Below are positions 26,360-37,600 of a DNA stretch of 64,000 nucleotides, in pieces. The stretch's first letter is position 1; the number at the start of each line of letters is the position of its first letter. The translations under genes were made by a program, and so were the position numbers. Source of the DNA: Flavisolibacter tropicus (GTDB taxonomy: Bacteria; Bacteroidota; Bacteroidia; Chitinophagales; Chitinophagaceae); contig NZ_CP011390.1 in NCBI RefSeq assembly GCF_001644645.1, forward strand, positions 2,170,001 through 2,234,000, in the 5' to 3' direction. Below the pieces are notes generated by a model. It was not told the origin of the DNA. It saw nothing but the letters and a program-made list of their open reading frames with translations, and searched no databases.

Positions 26360-27073
26360 TTATGGTATCACATTAAAAGTTTTACCAACAATAAATTCCC
26401 CTACCTGCTTTATACAATCAACCTTGCAAGCATCTTTATGTTTATCTAAAACAGAGGCATTTGACAATAAAGCATTTGCGTTCAAGTCTTTAAATGAACC
26501 AAAGTTCAACTTTACATTTTGCGACTTCCTGGCTCTTAGTAAAACTTCAACAATGTGACTAAATTCATTTATTTGTGATACCGAAATTTTTCCTGGCTCT
26601 TTTGGCTTTCCATTCTTTCTTTTAGGATATACATATTTTGCGTCTAGCAATAACACAACATCATCACCAGCAGGATCATCATTTTTGGGAGCGGATGGCT
26701 TTTGAAAAGAAATGTCAGGATGATGTATGGTGTCAGGCGCATCTTTTCGCTTAATGCCAGTTCCGGCACAGACTAAATATAATGGCTTGCCTTTATTATC
26801 CGTAATTTCATAATAGGCCCAATTTTTCTTTTTAGAGGAAGGTGCCGCCGGGAACTTCCGAGATCCTCTTAGATGGACCTTCTGATTTGGAACATTATTG
26901 ATTTCGCAAAGTATTTTTAAATAACACCAAAACTCATAGACGTAATTTTCCTTTGTAGTCTTAACTATATGACCAAAAGGTTTCTTAGAACCTTTCCATG
27001 ATGATACATTTTCAATGCTTTTCGCAAAGGAATCTATTTCTTTAAGCAAAGTAGTCCTAGTAGAGGCCGGCAT
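26360..27073 (-). CDS. PD-(D/E)XK nuclease-like protein
   Basis: The 237-residue protein shows the order of a PD-(D/E)XK fold: a glutamate in NYVYEFWCYLKIL (first helix), HPDISF (aspartate), VVLLLDAKYVYP (D-x-K) and a glutamine helix SVSQINEF. Many basic residues surround the core, consistent with DNA binding. It lies 4 bp after the EVE-like gene in the run that begins with two helicases and a methyltransferase. A nuclease gene beside an adenine methyltransferase suggests the restriction activity of the cluster, or a McrBC-like partner. Its specificity is unknown. Confidence 0.6.
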   Translation of the reverse strand: MPASTRTTLLKEIDSFAKSIENVSSWKGSKKPFGHIVKTTKENYVYEFWCYLKILCEINNVPNQKVHLRGSRKFPAAPSSKKKNWAYYEITDNKGKPLYLVCAGTGIKRKDAPDTIHHPDISFQKPSAPKNDDPAGDDVVLLLDAKYVYPKRKNGKPKEPGKISVSQINEFSHIVEVLLRARKSQNVKLNFGSFKDLNANALLSNASVLDKHKDACKVDCIKQVGEFIVGKTFNVIP

Positions 27074-27077
27074 ATAT

Positions 27078-27917
27078 TTAATTTAGTGATATGGGTAATG
27101 GAATTGAATTGAAAGACGCACCAAATGATGCCTCATCGCTTGCAACAGTTTGTATCTCATTTAATAGCGCTGTCAAATAGTTTTCGCCAAATTCTGATCC
27201 CAAGAAAGTATTGCAGATACTTACCTGTTGCATAATATTATCGTTCCTCTCTCTTTTCCCATGCTCAGAGAACTCCAGAGTATGGGCACTATTTTCATCA
27301 AGCCTTAATAAATAGTCACCTATCTCGCGCATCATTTCAATATCAGGATATATATAATCCTCAATATATTCCTTGAGCATCTGAAATGCCTCTATATAAT
27401 TATTACCTCTTCTAAATAGCTGAGTATTATCTTGTATAATCTGCTGAAGAAAAGACTTTCGATGTTCCAAATGCAGGCCATTCACGACTTTCCCAAAAGC
27501 TGTTCGCGAGATGAAGATCTGGCTATTCGTTATCGCTTCATAATCATGGTCAGGTAAGTGGCTGTATGGCTCTCTAAAGTGCTTAATTGGGTCATTAAAC
27601 CATTTATTAATTTTCAAAAGCGTATAACTAAAATCTTTTAAGCTGTTTGGCTCAGACAATGCTTTGATATCAGTAACAGTTACTTCAAAAAGGATTTTTG
27701 TGTTTCTAACACCTTCAGAGTTTGATCTTCTGATTTTAGAAATAGTTCCCTTATGTGAAAACCTCCACCTACTATTATCCAATAAAAAGACAACTTGGTC
27801 GCCTTCAGCACCACCGAAGTTTCTTTTTTGTAAGAACGAATAAACAAGTTCAGGTCTATTACTGTTTAATGTTTGAATTATATTAGGGTCTGTCGTTTTA
27901 AAAGCCCAATATTTCAT
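27078..27917 (-). CDS. EVE/PUA-like domain protein
   Basis: The N-terminus (MKYWAFKTTDPN, then GAEGDQVVFLLDNSRW and GTISKI) has the look of an EVE/PUA-like domain, which typically reads modified bases. The rest (residues 120-279) is helical, with no motif I recognise. It lies 11 bp after the methyltransferase gene and 4 bp before the nuclease gene. Reader, nuclease and methyltransferase together would make a modification-sensing restriction set, but the EVE assignment is by pattern only. Confidence 0.45.
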   Translation of the reverse strand: MKYWAFKTTDPNIIQTLNSNRPELVYSFLQKRNFGGAEGDQVVFLLDNSRWRFSHKGTISKIRRSNSEGVRNTKILFEVTVTDIKALSEPNSLKDFSYTLLKINKWFNDPIKHFREPYSHLPDHDYEAITNSQIFISRTAFGKVVNGLHLEHRKSFLQQIIQDNTQLFRRGNNYIEAFQMLKEYIEDYIYPDIEMMREIGDYLLRLDENSAHTLEFSEHGKRERNDNIMQQVSICNTFLGSEFGENYLTALLNEIQTVASDEASFGASFNSIPLPISLN

Positions 27918-27928
27918 AAGTACGAATT

Positions 27929-30900
27929 TTAAAATAGTTCTTCCTGCCCTTCTATTTCTTTCGCCTTCTTTTTTGATTTCTTCTTATCCCATAACCCTGC
28001 CTTTACTTCCTCTTCATGTATTTTATGGTTTAGCTCAAGCAACCGCTTTAACACTTCTTTGCGGGCATCAGGGTGGATAGTAAAGCGAACGCGATCATTT
28101 TCAGGTAGATAATCCACTTCATAGAAGTCATGGCGAAGCTGTATATCACTCCAGCCATAGGCATCCAGTACGGAATTGTCCATTTGCACATGTAATTCAC
28201 GAAGTTTTTCTATATTAATGATCGCTTCTTCTAGTGTGCAAGTGCCTAATGAATTGTGCAAATGATTCCAAAGATTCCACACTTCTTTGCCGTACTTTTT
28301 TTCTATATCCTTTTTAGTCAAAGACTTCAATTCATTAGATGTGACCTTATAATGAACCTCCTGTGCATGAAAAGCATTATAAGTTTTAGTCAGCCCCAAT
28401 TGCATAGATAACATAAGTTGACGACGATGTTCATCATACTGTCGCCCAATATTTTCTAAAACTTCCCCTATTGTAATTAGTTCTTTTTGAGGGAACGGGA
28501 ATGTTTCAAATACATCAGAAGGTGTATATCTTATATCTGACTTCAAAGCCGAAGCATATTTATGTACCCACTCCTTATGTATAGTTGACTGCAGATAAGA
28601 AAGCCATAAGTTGCTCTCAAAAGTTAGAGCTATACACATCATTGATATGACTTGATTGGTAGGAACAAACACAAATCCAAGAGTTTTGCTTACTTGTGCT
28701 ACTACCAAAACCCTTTGCATTGGTTTCAAAGCACTATAAAGAGCGGGTCTTTTCTCACCATAAATCCACCATTTTTCAGGAAGGGGCTTCCTCAATGCAT
28801 ACTCCCCAACAATTTCATTTCCATCTTTATCTTTTGCCCAGCGTTGTCTTTCTGGCTTAACTAACTTCTCAACAATACTATAACAGGCTTCATATTCTTG
28901 AGCTTTTTCTTCCGTCCAATCAAAATAATTAATTACCCATCGACTCGCGCTTTGATCTGGACTATTGTTCAAATCCTCACCGCTTAAATAAGGCATTAAT
29001 ACCTCCTTATTAGTCTGATCCTGATTAATAAGATTGCTCGCTTCATCTGGCTCTAATAAAAACCCTTTCCCAAGAACTATACTCCCTTGGAAACTTTTTC
29101 CTTGATTTTTAATTAGGGTGAAGGGATTACCAATTGTTTCTGAATCATCTAAATAAGGTGTAATAGTAGTTACTCGTCTACTTGAAAGAAAAAGTTCGCC
29201 TTTCCAAGATTTTTTAGTGATAGTGACCAATGAAACTTCAACAGCCGCCTGCCCAGGCCATTTCATACTTCTAACAGCATGGTTAATTTTACCTCCACTT
29301 TTTACAATTATATCTAAACCATCTTCGCGAGCCTTTCCCTGACTTATGGTATTTGTTGAAATCAACGATTGAAAACCATTATTATTTATTATTGAGAATA
29401 TCCTTCTGAAGAAATATGTAACTAAATCAACCGCACCAATAGGCTCAAACTGTTTTTTTATACATTCTAAATAATTATCTCCGAATGTTCCAGACAACTT
29501 CTGGCCACCTAAAAATGGAGGATTTCCTAAAATGCAATCAAACCCACCTTGTTCAAATACTTCCGGGAACTCTAAAAACCAATGAAAAAACCTCTTATCA
29601 TTAGATACTTGCTCAGCTTTTGCCAGCTTAGAACTTTGTAATATTCCTAAATGTTTGTTTACTTGTCGTAAGAAGCTGCGATATTCAGTATCCGTTATTA
29701 AATAATGTTTATTACTATCTGTTTTAGTAATAAAGAACTGTGCTATTTGTGCATCTGCTAGTTGACGTAATCGTATCCTATGATAATCATGCTCAAACTT
29801 TCGATATTGTTTTTCTTTGTTTGCGACTTCATCTGGTGTACGTTCAGGTAATTTTTTAAACAAATTATATTGTTCAATGATCGCCTCGACTTCGGCGTTA
29901 ACATCTACACCAAAACCTAGCTCTGTCTGTTCCTTTTGTTTGCGTTCAGCTTTGTTACGTCTCAAATAGGCAGCTGCGATCCCCTTATCATCACCAGGCA
30001 ATGTTTTAAAGGCCTCATCAGCAATACCTCTTTCTAGCTCCTCCCTGTGCGCTAAACCTATAATAGCATCCCCACATTTAATGTGATGATCCAAAAAGTT
30101 AAGTGGTTCACCAGGATTATGAGCTTCCAGCCACATTGCTACTTTACATAGCTCTACTGCCAATGGATTCTGATCAACCCCATATATACAGTTATTTATC
30201 ACATCTCTTATGGCTAGCCTCAATACTGTTGGCGAAGGTTGATCTTCCTTACTGCGTAGCTTGGCTAATTCAAAGCCAATGCGTCTAGCAGCAGAAAGCA
30301 AAATATGACCACTACCACAAGCTACATCGCAAACCTTCAAAGAGAGTAAGGCCGCTTCTGGATCTTTCTCCTTCAACTTGTCTACAATTAAGTGATCCAA
30401 CGAGTGTTGGATTAGTGGCTTTACCAATTCTTCTGGTGTATAATGGCTACCGCTTTTGCTACGTTCATTTCCTTCTTTAAATATAAAATGTGGCTCTCCT
30501 CCTAAATCTACTAGCTGTGGTTCATACTCCAACAACCCTTCGTATACCGAACCAAACTCTTCTACATCTAGATCAGCATAGTTTACGCGTACACGCTGGC
30601 CTGTTTCACTTTCAAAGGTTACAAGATTGCGCAGGACTTTTAGTACCGTTTCATTGTCCAGCATCTGCTTGCCCATAATACCTAACGCATCTGGTGCAAA
30701 CAATCCCGAGCCAAGTGGTGCAATGCCAAGTTGTGCGCTGTACTTACTGTGCTCAAATAAAGCAAAGCAGGTTACCAACGACTGCCATAAATCTGTTTTC
30801 TTAGGATCTACATAAACTGTTTTTTCCACTAGCTTGCTTAAGCGCTGTACGCTATAGTAGTTATAATAAATAGCCCTTTGCTGTTCCAGCTTTTCATTAC

Positions 30901-31810
30901 GCTCTGCCGGAAAAATGAGCTTACGCTCTTCGATCACCATTAAAAAGAGCACCCGGTAAATAATACGCAGGTTGTATAGGTAATAGTCTTTAGCATCTAA
31001 ATGATTGGCTATTGCTGTACGCAGGCTTTCATTAGCAGTATGATGCAGGAATCCATTTGCCAGTTCTTTTATAGATGTTTCTACCGCTATGCTCAATCGC
31101 TCCCTAATACGTGATCCCGAAGCCAAGGCTTCCTGATGGTAAAACTCCAATATACTATCCGGGCCCGCATCCATCTTTTGTGGCATGCGGCTGGCATGCA
31201 ATACGCGGTATAGCAAAGCAAATTCAGCATAGAGGCTTTCCTCCATCATTTGCTCCAGGTTAAACTCAATATAGCTTAAGCGGCTAAGCCGGGTAGCATC
31301 GCGCAACAGACGCAAAAACTTACCATTGCTTACTAAGGCATACATGTGCTCTTGGTTATTAAGGTATTCTTGCGCCAGCGCATGCGGAGAAAGGCGGGGC
31401 CCGCCAGACTCTGCCCTGGCATCCAGTGACTGGTTGATACCTACCACATGTACGGGATAGTTCCCCAGGTTAGTAGCACGGAAGGAAATAGCGTAGCTTT
31501 TTCCATTAATGATTTCCGCAGTGGCAGCCGATAATTCATACCCAAGAATACCCATCAGGGGTTTCATCCAATAGTTGCGGGTTTCCGTTGTACCGGTATC
31601 CGTTGTAAAGAGTTTATCTCTTTTTTGCTTAAAGGCCTTCCAGTGCGAAAGGGCCAGCGACCAAGCCAAACTGATCTCATCACGCACAGATGCTTGGGGA
31701 TCAAGGCCAAAGTCTTTGGCGTTTTGAAAGCGAATATCTTCGGTACGGATCTTTTCCAACACCTCGCTACTGAGGATATTGCCTTGTATGTTGATAGCAG
31801 AATAATTCAT
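27929..31810 (-). CDS. Eco57I-type N6-adenine DNA methyltransferase, 1293 residues (DrmMI-like)
   Basis: Motif I is VCDVACGSGHILL (Asp495 region) and the catalytic motif IV is LGNPPF (residues 763-766), the order of gamma-class N6-adenine methyltransferases. The N-terminal 480 residues are mostly helical, and the C-terminal 400 hold the likely target recognition region (WWIYGEKRPAL, YTPSDVFETFPFP). The size and position beside an SNF2 helicase resemble DrmMI of class 1 DISARM, although that link is inferred. It starts 3 bp after the SNF2 gene. It would mark host DNA for self-recognition. The C-terminus ends in a lysine-rich tail. Confidence 0.85.
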   Translation of the reverse strand: MNYSAINIQGNILSSEVLEKIRTEDIRFQNAKDFGLDPQASVRDEISLAWSLALSHWKAFKQKRDKLFTTDTGTTETRNYWMKPLMGILGYELSAATAEIINGKSYAISFRATNLGNYPVHVVGINQSLDARAESGGPRLSPHALAQEYLNNQEHMYALVSNGKFLRLLRDATRLSRLSYIEFNLEQMMEESLYAEFALLYRVLHASRMPQKMDAGPDSILEFYHQEALASGSRIRERLSIAVETSIKELANGFLHHTANESLRTAIANHLDAKDYYLYNLRIIYRVLFLMVIEERKLIFPAERNEKLEQQRAIYYNYYSVQRLSKLVEKTVYVDPKKTDLWQSLVTCFALFEHSKYSAQLGIAPLGSGLFAPDALGIMGKQMLDNETVLKVLRNLVTFESETGQRVRVNYADLDVEEFGSVYEGLLEYEPQLVDLGGEPHFIFKEGNERSKSGSHYTPEELVKPLIQHSLDHLIVDKLKEKDPEAALLSLKVCDVACGSGHILLSAARRIGFELAKLRSKEDQPSPTVLRLAIRDVINNCIYGVDQNPLAVELCKVAMWLEAHNPGEPLNFLDHHIKCGDAIIGLAHREELERGIADEAFKTLPGDDKGIAAAYLRRNKAERKQKEQTELGFGVDVNAEVEAIIEQYNLFKKLPERTPDEVANKEKQYRKFEHDYHRIRLRQLADAQIAQFFITKTDSNKHYLITDTEYRSFLRQVNKHLGILQSSKLAKAEQVSNDKRFFHWFLEFPEVFEQGGFDCILGNPPFLGGQKLSGTFGDNYLECIKKQFEPIGAVDLVTYFFRRIFSIINNNGFQSLISTNTISQGKAREDGLDIIVKSGGKINHAVRSMKWPGQAAVEVSLVTITKKSWKGELFLSSRRVTTITPYLDDSETIGNPFTLIKNQGKSFQGSIVLGKGFLLEPDEASNLINQDQTNKEVLMPYLSGEDLNNSPDQSASRWVINYFDWTEEKAQEYEACYSIVEKLVKPERQRWAKDKDGNEIVGEYALRKPLPEKWWIYGEKRPALYSALKPMQRVLVVAQVSKTLGFVFVPTNQVISMMCIALTFESNLWLSYLQSTIHKEWVHKYASALKSDIRYTPSDVFETFPFPQKELITIGEVLENIGRQYDEHRRQLMLSMQLGLTKTYNAFHAQEVHYKVTSNELKSLTKKDIEKKYGKEVWNLWNHLHNSLGTCTLEEAIINIEKLRELHVQMDNSVLDAYGWSDIQLRHDFYEVDYLPENDRVRFTIHPDARKEVLKRLLELNHKIHEEEVKAGLWDKKKSKKKAKEIEGQEELF

Positions 31811-31813
31811 GGT

Positions 31814-34654
31814 TTACAGGTCTTTTGGTTTTGGCATCAGCATATACACACCTATTACATCGGGCGGCAGTACGGGCGTTGCTTTTTCATAACGTCGTCC
31901 GCCTATTAACTCTTTGAAGCGGCTGTGCGCTGCTACGAGTTCGTCGGCTCGTATGCTAGCCAGTTCTAAGAACTGGTGCTTCAGGTCCTCAAAGCGGGCC
32001 ATTTCATTTTGTATATCGGCTTGTTGCCGCTCTACTGATAAGTTGGATAAGCTCTTGGAATGCAGCAGCAGTTCTTTTGCTTCTTTAAAGTCCAGGGTTT
32101 CTGTTTTACCACCTACAGATCGGTAGCCCCATAGATACATTTCTTCAGCAATGCTTTCCTTTTTGGATGCTACTTCTTTGATCACATTTCGTACCCGGAA
32201 AACAACTAGTACCGTCTTAGTAGAGACTGTATTGGTTTGTACCTCACACACTCTAGCTATTCGGCCATGCTCACTTCTAGGCTCAAACGATAAGGCAATT
32301 AAAAACTGACATAGTAGCTCCGTAAACTTATGGTTGCGGCCTATGTAAGTGTAACCTTTTGGAGTAGGAGAGTCAAAGCTTACTTTAATGCTAGCTGCAT
32401 TGTTGAAACACCGACTGATATGCGGCGGCAAATTTTGTAAGCGGAAGATATAGCCACCATTACTATCCTCTTCACAAGAGCCGCCCAACTGCTGTACAGC
32501 ACTGCACACAAAATGCTCAACCGTTTGTATATCACCTATGGCTTCATCCACTGCTTCTAAATCAGCTTTAATGGCATCTGGATTAATAGACTCATGAGCA
32601 AATATGCTACGGATGTTTTCCCCTTTTTTACGGGCTAACTCCAGTTCATTAGTGATGGTCTCGTTGGTATCTCTAAATAGCTCTTGCTGAACCGCATCCT
32701 TTTTGGCATCAAATAGTAAGCGTTGTGCCGCCTCACTCATGATGGACTTACTGTTTTCACCAATACTGATAGAGACTCCGGTTGAGCGTTGAATATCCCT
32801 TACTTTACGAATTAGTACTTCCAGGATAAACATATCCATATCATTGTTCTCGCCATAAAGCAAATAGGTTTTTACGGTTGGAGCCGCTTGTCCGAAGCGG
32901 TCAACACGTCCTTCCCGTTGTTCGATACGGTTTGGATTCCAAGGAAGATCATAATGCAGTACGGCCGTGAAATGCTCCTGCAGGTTAATACCTTCACTCA
33001 AACAGTCGGTAGCTACCAATACCCTCTTCTCACTTTTCCCCATCAGATCTATCTTCTCCTTCCGTTGTTCATCGGCCAGATCGGAAGTAATGGCCTCTAT
33101 ATGAATACCTTTTGGCAAGGCTTCTCTTAATCTTTCCGCTACATAATTAGCAGTAGGTATATAATGACAAAAAATGATAGGAGCAAAGCCCTCTTTAATC
33201 CACTCTTTAATCAACTTGATGGTAGTTTCAATCTTTTGATCAGCGTTATTTTTTAGAATAGATTGTGCTTCATCATGCAGTTGTTCCAGATCTCTTAACT
33301 CATTCCGGGCAAATTCCAGGCTTTCAATTAAATCCTGGCGTGGCACATCCGACACTTGATCCAGTTCCTCAAACAAGGTATTTTCAATTTCACTATCACC
33401 ATTTACATCTATTTCTGCACTTTCTATTTTCTCTTTTCTTCGAGTAAGCATCTCCATGGCCATAGCTGGACTAGACATGGCGCCTTTGATCAACGAAATG
33501 GCTGCCCATGAACGCAACAATTGTGTATGCGTGCTTATTGATTCACTAGCCGTAGAAATTCCTTTTGCGAAATGGAGCAGATTGTTGTAAAAAAGTAGGT
33601 ATTCGTTGGTTAACGAGAACCCTAGCTCTCGTGAGTCCCTATCTGGAAACTCTGTATTTTCTTCAACTCCTGTACTTTCATATATCCAGCGTTTTATATT
33701 ATCTCGCTTTCTCTGCACAAAATGACGGGCTAATTTTTTCTTTTCTGCACCATCAATCTTTTCAAAGTTTAAGCGCTCAAACTCTGGCTTTAATAATCCT
33801 AGTAAAGAGGCAAACTCACTATCCTTTCCACTGTGTGGCGTAGCCGTTAGTAAAACAATTTGACGCTGGCCATCTTTTGCCAGATCATGAAGCAAGGAAT
33901 AGCGTTGTTGTTGTGATTTACTTTTTGATCCTGCTGGCAAGGTACAGGTATGCGCCTCATCTACGATAATAAACTCTGGACAATCATTGATAAAAATCCC
34001 TCGACGCTTATCAGCCTTTACATAATCTATGGATACTACCTGGAAAGGCACGTGATGGAAAACACTCTGATCATCCGGCAGTTGGCGGTCAAGCTTTGCG
34101 GCCGTACTGGAGCGGATAATTTCAGCATCAATATCCAGTTTATTCTTTAGCTCTTGCTGCCATTGCTCACATAGATGCGGTGGACAGATAATGGCAAAAC
34201 GTTTTACTTCTCCGCGCTCCATTAACTCTTTCAGAATAATAAGGGCTTCCACCGTTTTACCGATACCCACATCATCTGCTATTAATAAACGCGCAGCATC
34301 TAGCTTTAAAGCCATTACTAATGGAACTAACTGGTAAGCTCTTGGACGGAAAGATAACTTACCCATACAGCGGAAAGGGCCAGATGCATTTCGAAACGAA
34401 AGACGAAACGCATCATATAGAAGCCTTGCTGTTTCAAAAGAGCCAACTTGTGTAGGATCAGGCTCTGGAAATTGAGCCGATCTAATCTTTTCAAATGGAA
34501 TTGCTAGTGGGAGAAAGACAGCTGTCTCCTCTTCTTCTGATCCACCCAATGGCTTTATGCGTAATAAATCTGGGTTTTCAGAGGGCAGCACCATCCAATC
34601 GCGCTGGCGGTAATGAACCAATGTTCCCGGTTTATGTTGTGTAGTTCCTGACAT
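31814..34654 (-). CDS. SNF2-type helicase (DrmD-like), 946 residues
   Basis: The protein has an SF2/SNF2 core: LIADDVGIGKT (Walker A, 126-134), IVDEAHTC (DEAH, 232-235), LLTATPHSG, and a C-terminal lobe with REGRVDRFGQ, VATDCLSEGINLQEH and ALPKGIHIEAIT. The segment RPRAYQLVPLVMALKL before the Walker motif is the Q-motif region. A helicase of this class next to a DrmMI-like methyltransferase is the pattern of class 1 DISARM, where DrmD is the SNF2 partner. The C-terminal 350 residues are coiled and helical. It starts 4 bp after the DEAD-DUF1998 helicase gene. Confidence 0.85.
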   Translation of the reverse strand: MSGTTQHKPGTLVHYRQRDWMVLPSENPDLLRIKPLGGSEEEETAVFLPLAIPFEKIRSAQFPEPDPTQVGSFETARLLYDAFRLSFRNASGPFRCMGKLSFRPRAYQLVPLVMALKLDAARLLIADDVGIGKTVEALIILKELMERGEVKRFAIICPPHLCEQWQQELKNKLDIDAEIIRSSTAAKLDRQLPDDQSVFHHVPFQVVSIDYVKADKRRGIFINDCPEFIIVDEAHTCTLPAGSKSKSQQQRYSLLHDLAKDGQRQIVLLTATPHSGKDSEFASLLGLLKPEFERLNFEKIDGAEKKKLARHFVQRKRDNIKRWIYESTGVEENTEFPDRDSRELGFSLTNEYLLFYNNLLHFAKGISTASESISTHTQLLRSWAAISLIKGAMSSPAMAMEMLTRRKEKIESAEIDVNGDSEIENTLFEELDQVSDVPRQDLIESLEFARNELRDLEQLHDEAQSILKNNADQKIETTIKLIKEWIKEGFAPIIFCHYIPTANYVAERLREALPKGIHIEAITSDLADEQRKEKIDLMGKSEKRVLVATDCLSEGINLQEHFTAVLHYDLPWNPNRIEQREGRVDRFGQAAPTVKTYLLYGENNDMDMFILEVLIRKVRDIQRSTGVSISIGENSKSIMSEAAQRLLFDAKKDAVQQELFRDTNETITNELELARKKGENIRSIFAHESINPDAIKADLEAVDEAIGDIQTVEHFVCSAVQQLGGSCEEDSNGGYIFRLQNLPPHISRCFNNAASIKVSFDSPTPKGYTYIGRNHKFTELLCQFLIALSFEPRSEHGRIARVCEVQTNTVSTKTVLVVFRVRNVIKEVASKKESIAEEMYLWGYRSVGGKTETLDFKEAKELLLHSKSLSNLSVERQQADIQNEMARFEDLKHQFLELASIRADELVAAHSRFKELIGGRRYEKATPVLPPDVIGVYMLMPKPKDL

Positions 34655-34658
34655 GTTA

Positions 34659-37600
34659 TTATCCTAATATTTTAAAAACGTCTTTTCTGCTATTAACCAA
34701 TTCCTCTAGTGGTGTTTTGTAATGCCATACGATGACATCGTATCCTGCTTCATTCAACAAGGCTCTTTTGTGTTGATCATCTACTTGTACCGACTCCAGA
34801 TCATGTACTGATCCATCACAAAAGACTAACACAGGCCCATGGCCATTGTTATAAACAAAGTCGGCACTGATATAAAAATCATCCAGCCGCACCTGCGCTT
34901 TGTGTGGCAAGGCCAGTTTGTTTTGATACAGGTATTTTAAAAAGGGCAACTCTGAGTTACTGTTTTTATCGTAGTTGTCAAGCAGGTATTGGTATTGCTG
35001 GTCATAATCTTTTCCTTGCGTCATGGTAGAAACATTGCAGTCCATTAAGAACTCCAATGCTTCTTTTATACTCTTACGATCTAGTATCGTGTGATGGCGC
35101 TGGTTATAATAGGAAAGCAGGTCTTCATAAGAGGCTTTCGGCAGTGTCTTTCCATAGTCTGTTTCCTGCCTTGTATCTGGATCGAAGTGGAGGGCCTTGT
35201 AAGCGGTAACAAAGAGCTCTCTCAACTTAAGTGGCTCGTCTATCAGCTGCGACAAGATGCCTAGGCTTCCTTGTGCGGCTTCATAAATGAGGATATTGGG
35301 TGCATCTTTTTTCCCTAAAACACTTACACCAATTTCACTGCTCTCTACCTGGAACTGAATTTCAATAGCACGCTTTAATGCATAACTCAGTGTAATAACC
35401 TGATCACCGCTAAGGCGCAAGGACTCCAATGGCTGCAGATAAAGCGTATCAGCCGTTTCTCTTACAAAAAGCAGTACATCCCTTTTATTGTTGAAAGTTT
35501 CTTGATTTTCCAGCTCTTTTTGTGTGAGCCATTTGCCATTGCGTGTATCCAAAGCAAAGCCTTCCGTTTCAACATCTGCACGACGAGCCCTTCTATTTAG
35601 CTTGATCAACTCAGTGGCCTGACCGTATACCAGTTTCAATAGATCGGAATCCGCTCTTTTTATTATGGCATTTTTGGTATGATCAATACCCGATGGGTAC
35701 CGGAAATACTCTTCGATTATATATCCTTTCGATGATCGTTCTTCTTCTATACAAGAAATCCGTTCTCTGGGCCGGGCTTCTGTTTCACTCAGCTCAATCA
35801 GGTTGGTTTTGAATTCTACATTGGCACCTCTTAATTCTGTTAATGTAATTGGGTCATTATTCGCTGCCTCTGCTTCATCATCAAGAAAAGCATAGCCTGA
35901 ATTCGTAGATATCTTTATTTTACGTTGTAGCTCTTCAGAGTTTAGAATGCTCATCCGGTTCACTTCATATTTGCTACCATTGTGATATAAAACATTATGA
36001 GGACCGAATTCACTTAATGCCACAGAACGGGAGCGGGAGATATACTCGCCCTGATCTGCATGTTTGTATCCAACAAAAGTGCGTACTGGAAGGCGCGTAA
36101 AGTTGTAGCCAGGCAAGAAACCTTCGGAGGCAAGGTAGCGGAATACATAGAACTCTGACTCATTACCAATTTCTCTTTGAGCATCGTTCAATAAAAGTTC
36201 AACCTGCTTTAAACCAGCAACATGCCTTCTTTTGGCATCCTTTTTCATGTCGCTATCTTGCTTGATTGTAACATCATCCAGTATGGCTCTTGAAGCCTGA
36301 ATCATCTTCCTGGCAGACTTGTACAAATGGATCCAACGGGTAAAGGATGCTTCAAAGTGGCCTTCAAAAGAATTAATTCGCTGTTCAATCCAGTTATCGT
36401 TATACCACCAGGCCCTGCTCAAATCTGGTAAGATAGATGCAATAATTTCTTTGAAGTGTGCAATCCATGTTTGTTTTTGCGTTCTGATGCCATTGGCTAT
36501 CGCATCTCGGATATTTTGCCTTACAGTAATATTGTTTTCATTGCTTAAATCCAGCAGGTCCGCCACTGACTTACTTAAATCCCTAAGAGATAACTCCATT
36601 AGGATATAAGCATTCAAGTGTCCTGTTAATAGCTCTTCATTGATCAAATCAATACGTGGAGGAATAACTGAGCCTGCTACCATTTTAGCAGCAGCATGGA
36701 AATAGTTCTGATCGTGTGGTGACCATGCCGAACAATAGGTGACAACGACTGCCGTTTGTCCGCCCCGTCCTGCACGACCACTGCGCTGTGCATAGTTAGC
36801 AGGACTAGGGGGCACATTGCGCATGTGCACGATGTTAAGGTTAGCTATATCGATTCCCAATTCCATGGTAGGCGAACAAAACAAACTAGCCAGCTTGCCT
36901 TCCCGAAAATCATCTTCCCGTTGAATTCTATCATCAGAACTTAACTGGCCAGTATGTTCTCGGCCAATCAGCTCTCGTTGATATTGTTGAAAATCTGTTT
37001 GATATAGCTCTTTAAAGAAAGGGTTTGGCCTTAAGTTTAATGCCTTATAAGAGTTTATGCGCGTTTGATCAACTACAACGGTTTGTCCATCACCAGGCAT
37101 CCAACGGATACAATCGCTTCGTAGTAAATAACCGTCAACTGTACCTCGCTCACCTCGTAATCCCTCTTTCTTAATTAAGAACCCAGTGTTGGCTAATAGG
37201 TCACATAAGGTTTCAATATAAGTTCTGAAGTTATCCTGACTTAATGGATTAAGACCTACTGCGCTAAACTCTCTTTTCAAGTATCTTCCAAAACCAGATC
37301 TAGCTCCCATTGTCGCAAAGTAGACGCCTCTTTGCTCACTCCTTCCAGGCCGCACTGAAACCATGTAGGTAGGGCGATCCAACTTTTCACTATGGTCAAG
37401 TGACCACAGCTTATTTTCGTCAAGTCGGTTTCGCAAAAGGTTCTCGGTTTCTGCAATATCCTCCACTAAGTAGCGGTGATAGATGGCATAGTTGGTTCGG
37501 AAATAATTTAGTAATTGGGTGAGTATCTCTTTTCGCTTCTCAGCTGAAGCCTGATTCAACAATGCTAAACCTTGAAAACGGTCATCAAGATTTGAAAGCT

